The position numbers and the translations under genes are program-made. A model generated the notes under the pieces. The model saw only the letters and a list, made by a program, of their open reading frames with translations. It had not been told where the DNA came from and made no database searches. From contig NC_053182.1 in assembly GCF_905163445.1 (NCBI RefSeq), positions 20,233,501 through 20,297,500 of the forward strand: a DNA stretch of 64,000 bases, written 5' to 3'. Positions 47,101 through 55,880 of this stretch are shown piece by piece (position 1 is the first letter of the stretch; each line of letters begins with the position of its first letter). Source of the DNA: Pararge aegeria (taxonomy: Eukaryota; Arthropoda; Insecta; Lepidoptera; Nymphalidae).

Positions 47101-50100
47101 GATATAAAATGAAGAAAATCTCCAGTAAGAGTTATTTATTTATTTATTTATTTATATATTGGGTCTACCAGCGATTTTACGTAATTAAAAATAATATTAC
47201 TTATCATATAAACATTACACAGAGTATGCAAAACCATATAAAGGTAAACACTACATGCTAATTTCGCTTATGAACTAACAATTTTCAAAGAGAATCAATA
47301 AAACCGAATAAAAAGAACAACAAAAGCCGAAACAGTTACAAAACGGAAAAAACTAAATTATTATTATAAAATTATTGTTATAAATAATTGAGGGTAGGCT
47401 TTTTATAACTCTTACAAAGCCTATCCTTAGGTTTTCTAAACTCGTACTAGAATTTTTCTTCATTTTATATCTATGCACGCCACTGAGTGGACGTCAATGA
47501 TGACGATGACGATGCTAGTATGTGTCCACGAACTCATTCACTGGTCCCCACGCAGGTAAAATCCTGATATTCTACGCGATCTTCTACGCGGTTTTGGTGT
47601 CGCTGTTCGCGATCTGCCTGGCCACGTTCCTGCAACAGTTCATCAACCCGCGCGTGCCGCGGCTGCAGCAGGACTACGGGCTCATCGGCACCAGCCCCGG
47701 CCTGGGCTTCCGGCCGCTGCCGCCCGACGTGCGCAGCACTCTCATCTGGTACAAGGGCACCGGCTACGACAGCTACAAGTTCTGGGAGGACCAGCTCATA
47801 GACTTCCTGTCAGGTACATAATAAAATTTTTGGGTGTAAATTATTGCTCTAACCAGGTTGCTCTTCTAATAATTTAAAATGACATTGTGAGATGGTGATA
47901 ACAAAAAAAAAAACGCCCGGCTAAGTTTGTTGTGGGCTTCTTCTTAGACCAGGACGCGTTTGGAACCCTCGTAGCTTTAGTTTTAAGTTTACGAATGTGG
48001 TTATCGCCATCTTCTCACTACCGTGTGGTTCTTATGTACGCATCAAAAGTGCCACCTGTGGGCCTACTTGAATAAAGATATTTTTGACTTTGACTTTGAC
48101 TTTGAAAAAAAAAATACGCTACGCCCCAACTGGGTGTATGTTACATTATATTATAAATGTAACATTATGTATTGTGCTGAATAAATTGAAATTGAAGATT
48201 TTGATTTCGGATCTTATTACATCGTTATAAGGCTCGTTATCGTAGATATTAAACGCGCGTGTTTTATTTGCATTACCGAATTTGTGTTTCATTTATTTAT
48301 TTATACTCTTTATTTGATATTTACTCAGAAAACCAAAAAAAAAAGAACAAACACTTCAAGAATTAAGCAGGATACATAAGGTGATCGCTTAGTAGCGATA
48401 AGGCCGCATTTATGATGTTCATTTAATCGGGATATTTATGATGTTCATTTAATCGGGATATTTATGATGTTCATTTAATCGGGATATTTATGATGTTCAT
48501 TTAATCGGGATATTTATGATGTTCATTTAATCGGGATATTTATGATGTTCATTTAATCGGGATATTTATGATGTTCATTTAATCGGGATATTTATGATGT
48601 TCATTTAATCGGGATATTTATGATGTCCCGATTGAAACAACAGCTAATGTTAGTTTATAATTATTATTTTATAATTGGAATTATCTATACTTATAATAAA
48701 ACTGAAACTTCCAGTTTAATATATTTTGAAAATTTTGACCGAGGGATGCTTTATAATCGATACTGAGTCCAAAACAGATTTTTAATTAACTTTTGTCTGT
48801 CTGTCTGTCTGTCCGGGTATCACGTGAAATCTACTGAACGGATTTAAATAAAATTTGGTATAGTGGTAGCTGCTATTCTGGGTCAACATATAGGCTACTT
48901 TTTATCCAGATAAACAATAAGCCTGATATACAAATTTTACTTCATAGCTCCGTTAAATTTGAACCGATTTAAATAATTCTTTTTTTATTTGAAAGTGTAT
49001 ACTATCAAGCATGTGTTGTGTAATTGACTTAATGAAGATCTGATAAAAATGAAGATCTGATAAAAATTGCCGGAGATAAAGGACATATTACTTAAAAAAA
49101 AGTCCGGGAGGCTAAATATCTAACTGTTAAGGCACAATAACCGCTATTTTATAATTTGTCAATCAAAACACTGGTACAATCTTAAGATGGTGACGTTCCT
49201 ATCAGATCTTTATCCAAATAAATAGTTTTATAGTTAAAATTGATTATGTACCTGCAAATTCCTCTTTAAATTATTCAAATTGGACCCATCGTTTAAACTT
49301 TACGACGGGTATAGAAATGCTTAAAAATATTTTAATTATATTTGATGACGAAGTTGCGCGGGTGATCTAGTATTTAATATAACATAAAAAAAGACGAAAT
49401 TTACTTTACTAATACAATTTTAATTTTCTTGTAGTGTACAAGAACAAAGGTCAGACAGCGGGCACGGGTGAGAACATCTTCGACTGCCGGTTCGACAGTC
49501 TGCCGCCGCCCGGCAAGGTGTGCGATGTGGACATCCGCGACCTGGACCCTTGCACGCAGGAGAACCACTTCTCCTTCCACAAGTCCTCCCCCTGCATCTT
49601 CCTCAAGCTCAACAGGTGACAGAACATCAGCACATAACTAATATTCTTACCTTATTAGTAGTAGAGCTATCTGCTCATCGTCGAAGTACTAACGCCATGC
49701 TTATGTCTGCCGCATGCATAAGTTTAAAGAATGCGTTAAAACACATTTATTACAGCGAAGTTATTATACAATTGATGAATTTCTTAATAACAAGGTTGCT
49801 TGGAAGGATCCGGCTCCGCTTTCATCTCTCACAAATTAGAAAAATGAATTTTGAAATGTAAAATGTAAATTGTTAATGTTGGAAAAGAGCAACTGCTGAG
49901 TTTCTTGCCGACTTCTTCTCGGTAGAATCTGCCTTCCGAACCGGTGGTAGAGTCACTACACACAGACAGACTTGACGTTTCAAAAGTGCTTATATTAGGC
50001 CTACTTGAAATAAATGAATTTTGAATTTTGTTGGTGAACCGATAACTCTAATCGGCTCTACATGGCATCGTATTGACAAGGTAGATTGGAAGCAGCCAGC

Positions 50101-53100
50101 CTCGCTCTCATCTCTCATCTCTCATTTGAATTTTGCTAAGCAGCATAAAAAAAAGGAAGAATAGAGAGAAACACAAAGGTTGGAGTAGAGTACAAAAGGC
50201 GCCCTTATTGCTGAATAGCTATCTCGGCCAGGCAGTGGCGTGAATTGAGGTTATGCACAGGGTTATGCAGATTTCTTCAAATCAAGAGTGAATAGGCATC
50301 TTCTAGGCAAGCGCGCTTCATCTTAGGCTGCATCATCATTTACCATCAGGTGTGATTGCAGTCAAGCACTTGTCTATATACTTTAAAAAAAAAAAAAAAA
50401 AAATGAGTTATAATGAATCCAGTATGACTTATGAAAATTTAAGGGTCGGTTTTTATAACTCCTACAATGCCTTAACCTAAGTTTTATATAACTCGTACTG
50501 GAGATTTTTATCATTTTATATAATCTGCATATCCTGTGCATACCCTCTGTGCACGCCACTGCTGCAAGGCTATTTTTTTAGTTTTTTAGTAGTAGTAGCT
50601 GTTCGTCTTGTCCGGGGTAGTTATACCGACTTGCTTATTTCTGCCGCTAAGCAGCAATGTTGCAATGCTGTGTTCCTTTCTCAAGGGCGTGGTTGCCGGT
50701 GTTATTACAAGCACCCGAGGCTTCTGGGAAGTATACATCGTGTTCCTCGGACGTCCAATAAAGCCAACGAGAGGGACATGCCGTGGTGGTTTTTAGTTCC
50801 GGTAAACGATTCCCACATAACCTCTGTCCTGCCCAAAAGGATAGAGGTAGCCATAAAGCTAAAGCGCTAGCCATAAAAAAAAAAGCACCCGAGGCTTATC
50901 ACCCACTTCCTAGATTGTGTATGGACACAGGTGTGTGTGGACACAGGACGGCATGTTGCAGGACGTACTACTTGCATGCTCTGTGAAGTGTTGCACTGTT
51001 TATAGGTGATGGTTGTCCACTTACCATCAGGTGGGCCATCTGCTCAGTCAATAATAGCTGTTAGGACTTCAGCACGTCTACCTCCGACACGTCTGGCATA
51101 CCGGAGTAATGTGCGTTTTAAGAAATCAAATATCACTTTATTTTATATTTATACTAGCTGTTGCCCGCGACTTCGTCTGCGCCTGATTTTGTTTTTGATG
51201 TGGCATTAAATTTAGTTGTAGTTCAAAAAAAATTCAAGTATTCGGCATCGCTAAGCCTTAAATGTGGGGTTTGCTGCTGTCGGTACAAAAATAGTTATTT
51301 AAATCGGTTATAATTTGTCGGAGTTATGGTGTAAAATCGTTAAACACTTTCATCCCCTCTCCCAAAGGAACCGAGCTTAATGCCGGGATAAAAAGTATCT
51401 ATATTACTTCTAACTCTTCCAAGAATATGTGTACAAAGTTTCATGAGGATCGGTTAAGTAGTTTTTGCGTGAAAGCGTAACAAACAAACTTACATTCACA
51501 TTTATAATATTAGTAGGGATATTATGTATATTTATTTAAATTATATATGTATTTGTATCTTTACATTTTGGTATTTATGTATATCTATCAACACTCTTGG
51601 CACTATCCCGTTCTCTTGCTGTAAGTCCTATCTACAAAGGTTGCCTGTAAGAGATTGCTTGCAGCAATAAGGCCGCCTTTGCATGTCTACATTGTGTACT
51701 GTATACTCCTTACTGTTTCTTTTTCTGTATGTTATAAGTGCAATAAAGTGTTTCTTCTTTATTTATTGGTACATATTATTTTATTATTTGCTATATATTA
51801 TTGGCAGAAAACTGCACAAGTTCTGCTTTGTGAGAGATGAGAGCGGAGTGGCCTGCTTCCAAGCAGCCTTGTCGTTAAGGAATTTATCAATCTTGTAGTA
51901 ACCACGATTGGTTTAATGTGTTTTAATATATTATTTAAACTTAGGTAAAGATAGATCTAGTATTACCTTCGGTATCATGTTATAAAAGCATATACCCATC
52001 CCCACAAAGGATTTTTGTACTTTTCTCAGACGATATGCAGATATCACTAATTTATGTCCGTTTCTGGTAAGTCGATTGTTTATATCGAATTTTTGTTTCC
52101 AATTACTATTTTTTTTTTGTTTTGGGACAAGTTTATAGTCAAATTCAAATTCATAATTTCTTTATTCATGTTGGCCTATCACAGGCACTTATGAAGCGTC
52201 ATACATTATGTAAATATACATTTACATAATTGTAAGGGGATGGTGCTAACTTCGTTCGCCGACTTAAACCTAAAGCTACGAGGGTTCCAAACGCGCCCTG
52301 GCCCACAACAAACTTAGCCGGGTAAGTATTTAAACTCGTTTCATAAACCGGCCAAATATAAATTTGACGGCCGAGTGGCGCAGTGGGCAGCGACCCTGCT
52401 GTCTGAGTCTAAGGCCGTGGGTTCGATTCCCACAACTGGAAAATGTTTGTGTGATGAACATGAATGGTTTTCAGTGTCTGGGTGTTTATCTCTATATTAT
52501 AAGTATGAATGTTTTCTTTAATGTGCGTTACTTGTTGTGCTTCGGTAGTGGGTTCGCGTTCAGAAGACTCGTGTAGGCCCGTAGTGTTATCATTTCCCGT
52601 ACTGCTCTTCTCATAATGTAACAATCGGTGATGAGCCTGCCCGAAATTGTTTTTATCACGAGCAGGCGCCGGGCAAATATCCCTGTCGTGCTTCGTGGGT
52701 GACAGACATTTATAACATATACCGTACCGCTTTACGTGACGCCACCGATCCTTTCGTAGTGCCTTTTTGAATACTTTGCAATCCGGTAGATTGTCGGCCC
52801 GCTGTAGCAAAACCGACTTTTCATACCATATCATATCAGCTATCTCGGTACTCATAACACAAGCTACGCTTACTTTGGGGCTAGATGGCGACGTGTGTAT
52901 TGTCGTAGTATATTTATTTACTTATTTATACAATAACTGTAACATTACATCTGGAGATGAGATTTAGATAATTTGTGTTGCAGGATCTACGGCTGGTGGC
53001 CTGATTACTACAACCCTAAAGAATTGCCGCACGACATGCCCGAAGAGCTACAATCCCACATCAGAAATATCACCAACTATAAAGAAATATACGTAAGTTA

Positions 53101-55759
53101 CTTTTTAACTCGTTGAAACAGTAGTTAGAAAGTTCAGAACTAGTAGCGCTTTTTGTGACGGAGCTCTTCTTTTACAGTCAAACTAGCTGATACCCGCGAC
53201 TTCGTTCGCGTGGATTAAGATTTCGTTAAATAGTTCATATATACATAGTTAAATAGTTTCAGGAAACAATGTTTGTTAGTGATGAAAGAAGAACACCGGC
53301 AGGGTGATTACGTATCTCGCGACAGTCTTGCGACAGGCGTAAATCTTGCGATCACTGCTGTCAAACGTCACTTTTGTTTATTTATTGTTCAAAGTGGCAA
53401 AGATACGAAATCACCCTGCCGGCTAGATGTGTTGTGGGCTCCTTGGACCGAGGCGTGATTTACGTATTTCACGATCTTTCCACTACCTGCAACATCTCCT
53501 GAGGATGCTCTGGTTTCGGGACGAATTGTGCGTAGAGGGTACATTGCCGAGGATTTGTTTAGTGTGGAGTATACGGATTGAAGAAATTATAAATTACACC
53601 ATACAGATTCTCCTGCTATTCGCGGAGTGTAGCAAATTAAGCTTAATTTTCATAATATATTATGGATTTCCGCAAAGTAACGCCTTCTTCTATCCAACCC
53701 TTAAATATTTGTTTTATTATATTCGGCAACAGAAAACATCTGTGAAATTTTAAAGTGTCTAACTATTATTTATTATTATTTATTTAATTTATTTATTCTC
53801 TTTATTTGTAGTCTACAAAATGTTAAAAAAAAAAAATTAATCAGACACTTCAAGTAGGAAGGTAGGCGGCCTTATCGCTAAGTACCGATCTCTGACAGGC
53901 AATCTTAGGATCAGGAAAACTTAAATGAAACTATCACGGTTTATGAGATAACGTCTGGTGACAGACAGACAGACAGACGGACGGGCAGCGGAATCTTAGT
54001 AATAGGTTCCCGTTTTACCTTTTGGGTACAGGCCCCTAAAAAGGAAAGTTTTCTCTTCAGGCTAACATGGTGTGGGTGTCCTGCCAAGGAGAGACCCCGG
54101 CGGACAAGGAGAACATCGGCCCCATCAGATACCTGCCCTCCCCCGGCTTTCCGGGGTATTTCTACCCCTACAACAACGCCGAGGGGTACTTGAGCCCACT
54201 GGTTGCTGTGCACTTGGTGCGGCCGAAAAGTAAGTATTTTTTAATTCGGTTGTTTATTTTTTTTTTTATGTATATACAGACAAAATCTGTTATAACGACA
54301 TTGAAGGGACTACTCATATTTAGTCGTAAAAACCGATAGTTGTAACAACCGGTGACAGGTATTAATAGGAAAGATAATACATGTATGTAATACGGGATTA
54401 TTCTTCGATATTGATTTGTTTTCTTTTTTGCGACATGTTAAAATTTTCACAGTTAACTCAACAACATGTTTTGGTGCGTCTTGTGTAAAGATAAGTAACA
54501 AACTGACTTAAGAGATATGACGAATCGGGCGTTGAGGCTACGGCATGCATTTGCTTTGTTACTAAGAATTAGAAAAGACCCTTAACTTTGATTACTTTTA
54601 CGATAATAGCCATTGACTATTACACCGTGCCAGATGTGGATACTGTTACCTATTCAAATTGTTTACATTACAGCTGAACCGGTCGTTCTACAGATATAAT
54701 TTTCCGAAAACATTAACCAAATGTGGTTAATGCGTTATATCGTAGTAAACAATGTCGTAAAACCAATGTTTTCTGATAAGGCGGTCATATAGCATTCAGC
54801 CAGGACCAATTTGATTTTGGTCAATTTAACCGGTATATGTTGTTCTAAACGATGTCGCCATAAACGGTTTTGACTGTATATATTCTTCACAGGCTATAGA
54901 GAAACATTAGGGGCTGTCTCTAAGACTTGTCTGTGAAACCGAAAACCTAACTACTTTTTGTGGTATGCAATAAAAGTATATTCATTAATTCATTCGGATG
55001 TCGGAGCGAAACGATCGGAGAGGACATGGCGGTGAGGAGTATAAACATTGAAGAAATTATAAATTACACCGTACAGATGGTCCTGCTTTCGCGGAGAACA
55101 GAAGATTAAGCTTCATGTTCATTGTGCACATACTAATGTGAACATTATTAAATAACTGACTTTGCTACCAACACATCTCTCTCTCAATTTTTTCTTACAT
55201 TATTTATTATTTATTTATTTATTCCCATCTTACATTTTTGTCATTACAGGAAAAAGTTATCCTAATACGACAATGCAGCATATTATGTAAATATTAATAA
55301 TATATATAGCTATAGTGTATATGATAAAATCCAAATCGCTATATTTGTGAGTTCACTCAGAGTGCAACAAAATAAATCCGTCTTCTCGGCTATCACATTG
55401 AGGGTACGGAGTGCGCGCGTCAGTGGCGCCTCCTTCAGTAGCTTGGTGCGCCCGTTCGGCACCGCCAGCAGTTACATCTATAGTTTATTATTGTTAAGAA
55501 AATATCCTCTCATATTTCTTTGAAAATAATATACCTCTAACTTCCTTTCTAAAAAATTTACCTCTCATAAAAGAGTAAGAGAATCTATCCACCATGTTGA
55601 TCCAATGTGGATTGGCGGACTTGGATGGAAAAAATTAAAACCTTTTCTCTTGCAGCCGGCATAGTCATCAACATCGAGTGCCGCGCGTGGGCGAAAAATA
55701 TCAAGTACAATCGACGAGATCGCCTCGGAGTGGTGCATTTTGAGCTCATGATAGAGTAA
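41106..55759 (+). CDS. nrv: Na+/K+-ATPase beta subunit (nervana type)
   Basis: Exons 41106-41238, 47556-47813, 49435-49615, 52984-53092, 54061-54229 and 55656-55759 join in phase to 317 aa. The beta subunit escorts the sodium pump alpha subunit to the plasma membrane; it is a type II membrane glycoprotein. Seen: a basic cytoplasmic tail with FLYNEETGAIMGRTPESWGK, one membrane segment ILIFYAIFYAVLVSLFAICL, and an ectodomain with six Cys in the expected order (DCRF, KVC, DPC, SPC, VSCQG, IECRAW), giving three disulfides. A glycosylation site is in HIRNITNY; the conserved KLNRIYGWWPDYYNP and GYFYPYNNAEGYLSPLVAVH follow. Exons 2, 3 and 5 are strongly GC-rich at third positions, unlike exon 1. Introns are large (up to 6.3 kb) and full of repeats. 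Which of the insect paralogues it is cannot be decided here. Confidence 0.95.
43097..44038 (-). mobile_element. 5'-truncated LINE in ATPase beta intron 1
   Basis: On the minus strand a reverse-transcriptase C-terminal frame (44038-43472) is followed by a 3' UTR with the hairpin ATTGCT/AGCAAT (GTTGCCTGTAAGAGATTGC), then GTGCAATAAAGTGTTTCTTC and a TTC-repeat tail. The same 3' UTR is at 51525-51760. It is inserted in the repeat family of 4250-4470, parts of which flank it. Confidence 0.8.
43472..44038 (-). pseudogene. LINE reverse transcriptase C-terminal fragment
   Basis: 188 codons without interruption: RKIFASIGYLNRWKNFLP, LAQSLLLPILDYADSCYPDL, LNKLERLQNLCIRFVFGLRK, YRARLKWLPIRLRREVHLLS, WNNLPAEIRGSSSLPIFKS. 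This is the thumb and C-terminal part of a Jockey/CR1-type ORF2; the catalytic domain is absent, so it cannot function. The frame is well kept, so the insertion is probably recent. Confidence 0.8.
44490..44650 (-). mobile_element. Interspersed repeat B, inverted
   Basis: The minus strand has GTGAGATGGTGATAACAAAA, GGGCTCTTAGACCAGGGCGC and CGTAGCTTTAGGTTTAAGTT, matching 9880-10150 and 47865-48110. Confidence 0.6.
44765..44935 (-). mobile_element. SINE type B, 3' part, inverted
   Basis: On the minus strand: GTGATAAACATGAATGTTTT, CAGTGCCTGGGTGTTTATTT, ACTTTGGGGCTAGGTGGCGA and TATATTTATTTATTT. The tRNA-like head is absent. Confidence 0.6.
45345..45655 (+). mobile_element. LINE 3' end (TAGGCCTACTTGAAATAAA family)
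   Basis: It starts in the last codons of ORF2 (NVLKHIYYSEVI-like text, then TIDEFLNDKVAWKHPAPLSS) and continues through TTGCCGGCTTCTTCTCGG, GAACCGGTGGTAGAGTCACT and TTAGGCCTACTTGAAATAAA. It is very similar to 49715-50032 and 63729-64000. Confidence 0.75.
45656..46085 (-). mobile_element. SINE type B, inverted, split by an RTE fragment
   Basis: The minus strand carries the head GGCCGATTGGTGCAATGG, the B box GGGTTCGATTCCCACAAC, the middle part and the 3' end GCTTCGCTTACTTTGGGGC. Bases 45748-45935 are a foreign piece inserted between the two halves. Confidence 0.75.
45748..45935 (+). pseudogene. RTE-type LINE 3' end nested in a SINE
   Basis: It reads LEWQPRTGKRSVGRPPTRWT, DDIKRVAGSRWIQAAQNRGT and NSLQKTYVQQWTSIG, then a stop and GATGATGATG. 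ATACAT occurs on both sides and may be its target duplication. Confidence 0.75.
46370..46760. repeat. Interspersed repeat C, inverted
   Basis: It contains TACCCTGTAAAAATATG, ATGACAACCCTTTTGAAGAT, AAAAGACCGACACGCGCATA and TAGCGTTTCGGTTTCACAG, the reverse-order blocks of 20010-20440. Sequence 46990-47061 after it is a short RTE end (AAQNRGDRNALQKSYVQQWT). Confidence 0.55.
47062..47485. mobile_element. hAT-like non-autonomous element, copy 3
   Basis: The ends CAGTGGCGTGCATAGAGGG and CTATGCACGCCACTG carry a perfect 8-bp duplication AGTGGACG (47054-47061 and 47486-47493). At 424 bp it is a short copy. It interrupts the RTE end at its QQWT codons. It ends 70 bp before ATPase beta exon 2. Confidence 0.9.
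47865..48110 (+). mobile_element. Interspersed repeat B
   Basis: TTGTGAGATGGTGATAACAA, GCTAAGTTTGTTGTGGGC, CAGGACGCGTTTGGAACCCT, CCTACTTGAATAAAGATATT and a TTTGACTTTGACTTTGA tail. It is 50 bp after ATPase beta exon 2. Confidence 0.7.
48381..48412 (+). repeat. LINE 3' hairpin
   Basis: GTGATCGCTTAGTAGCGATA then AGGCCGC: stem ATCGCT/AGCGAT with loop TAGT. It directly abuts the following minisatellite. Confidence 0.6.
48413..48627 (+). repeat. 26-bp minisatellite, eight copies
   Basis: Eight identical units, built of TTTATGATGTTCATTTAATC plus GGGATA, run to about 48625. The array ends TGATGTCCCGATTG, where the unit is broken. It is in ATPase beta intron 2. Confidence 0.95.
48790..49370. repeat. 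Interspersed repeat resembling lepidopteran Helitron-type sequence
   Basis: TTTTGTCTGTCTGTCTGTC, ATCACGTGAAATCTACTGAA, CGGATTTAAATAAAATTTGG and TAGGCTACTTTTTATCC are typical of the abundant ACTGAACCGATTT repeats of butterflies and moths, ending GATGACGAAGTTGCGCGGG. Assignment to Helitrons is from memory of such repeats. Confidence 0.45.
49715..50032 (+). mobile_element. LINE 3' end (TAGGCCTACTTGAAATAAA family)
   Basis: Near-identical to 45345-45655: AAAACACATTTATTACAGCG, GATGAATTTCTTAATAACAA, GGTTGCTTGGAAGGATCCGG, then the common 3' UTR and GAATTTTG tail. It begins 100 bp after ATPase beta exon 3. Confidence 0.75.
50233..50561. mobile_element. hAT-like non-autonomous element, copy 4
   Basis: The ends CAGTGGCGTGAATTGAGG and CTGTGCACGCCACTG. 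The 8-bp flanks CGGCCAGG and CTGCAAGG match at only some positions, so this copy is older or rearranged. Part of the repeat of 4250-4470 lies inside (CATCATTTACCATCAGGTG). Confidence 0.7.
51152..51520 (+). mobile_element. Helitron-like repeat (TAGCTGTTGCCCGCGACTTCG family)
   Basis: ACTAGCTGTTGCCCGCGACT, TCGCTAAGCCTTAAATG, TTTGTCGGAGTTATGGTG, CCGGGATAAAAAGTATC and GGTTAAGTAGTTTTTGCGTG. A second long copy is at 60468-60895 and a short inverted one at about 61770-61830. It has no coding capacity. Confidence 0.6.
51525..51760 (+). mobile_element. LINE 3' UTR, same family as 43097-44038
   Basis: TTGGTATTTATGTATATC, TCCCGTTCTCTTGCTGTAAG, GGTTGCCTGTAAGAGATTGC then TTGCAGCAATAAGGCCGCC, and GTGCAATAAAGTGTTTCTTC. 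The hairpin is ATTGCT/AGCAAT. Confidence 0.75.
52366..52925 (+). mobile_element. SINE type B, split by a BEL/Pao fragment
   Basis: The head GACGGCCGAGTGGCGCAGTG (A box) and CGTGGGTTCGATTCCCACAA (B box), then GTGATGAACATGAATGG and CAGTGTCTGGGTGTTTATCT. The SINE resumes at about 52834 with ATCAGCTATCTCGGTACTCA and ACACAAGCTACGCTTACTTT, ending TATTTATTTACTTATTT. It is not a tRNA gene: the cloverleaf is incomplete and the body is repetitive. Confidence 0.8.
52506..52855 (-). pseudogene. BEL/Pao retrotransposon polyprotein fragment
   Basis: The minus-strand frame reads LLQRADNLPDCKVFKKALRK, WRHVKRYGICYKCLSPTKHD, RDICPAPARDKNNFGQAHHR and LLHYEKSS. The Cys/His knuckle followed by HHRLLH is typical of Pao-type polyproteins, between gag and protease. 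Only this piece is present, so it is inactive. Confidence 0.7.
53296..53422. mobile_element. Short MITE with 22-bp terminal inverted repeats
   Basis: The left end CCGGCAGGGTGATTACGTAT and the right end, read inverted, CCGGCAGGGTGATTTCGTAT, 127 bp in total. No target duplication could be defined. It lies in ATPase beta intron 4. Confidence 0.65.
53490..53655. mobile_element. Foldback-family relic
   Basis: TCCTGAGGATGCTCTGGTTT, GTAGAGGGTACATTGCCGA, GAAGAAATTATAAATTACAC and GCGGAGTGTAGCAAATTAAG match one arm of 6263-6552 and 22930-23160. Confidence 0.6.
53863..53908 (-). repeat. LINE 3' hairpin, inverted
   Basis: The minus strand reads GCCTGTCAGAGATCGGTACT then TAGCGATAAGGCCGCC; the stem has one mismatch. 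Confidence 0.55.
54290..54880. mobile_element. Tigger/pogo-like non-autonomous element
   Basis: The ends CAGACAAAATCTGTTATAAC and, inverted, CAGTCAAAACCGTTTATGGC are flanked by TATA. The interior matches 29093-29558 in the opposite orientation, including CTTTTTTGCGACATG, the reverse of the MSQKRK-like start. It lies in ATPase beta intron 5. Confidence 0.7.
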
Positions 55760-55880
55760 ACCGGAATACACCAGAATAGACCAGGATACACCAGAGTGGA
55801 CTGGTATAAACCGGAGTGTACCGGAACTCACCAAAGTGGAACGGAGTACACGAGAGTGGACCGGAATCCACCGGATTGCT
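55757..55880 (+). repeat. 10-bp minisatellite abutting the ATPase beta stop codon
   Basis: Starting at the TAA itself, about twelve degenerate 10-mers of the form ACACCGGAGT follow one another (AAACCGGAAT, ACACCAGAAT, AGACCAGGAT, ACACCAGAGT, GGACTGGTAT and so on). It would form the start of the 3' UTR. Confidence 0.85.

Noticed and set aside
48413..48627. A CRISPR array
   Set aside because: The eight 26-bp units are directly contiguous with no spacers, and this is a eukaryotic genome.
52366..52440. A tRNA gene
   Set aside because: A and B boxes are present, but the sequence is the head of a dispersed SINE with an attached body and the cloverleaf ends do not pair properly. The same applies near 27230-27300 and 46020-46085.
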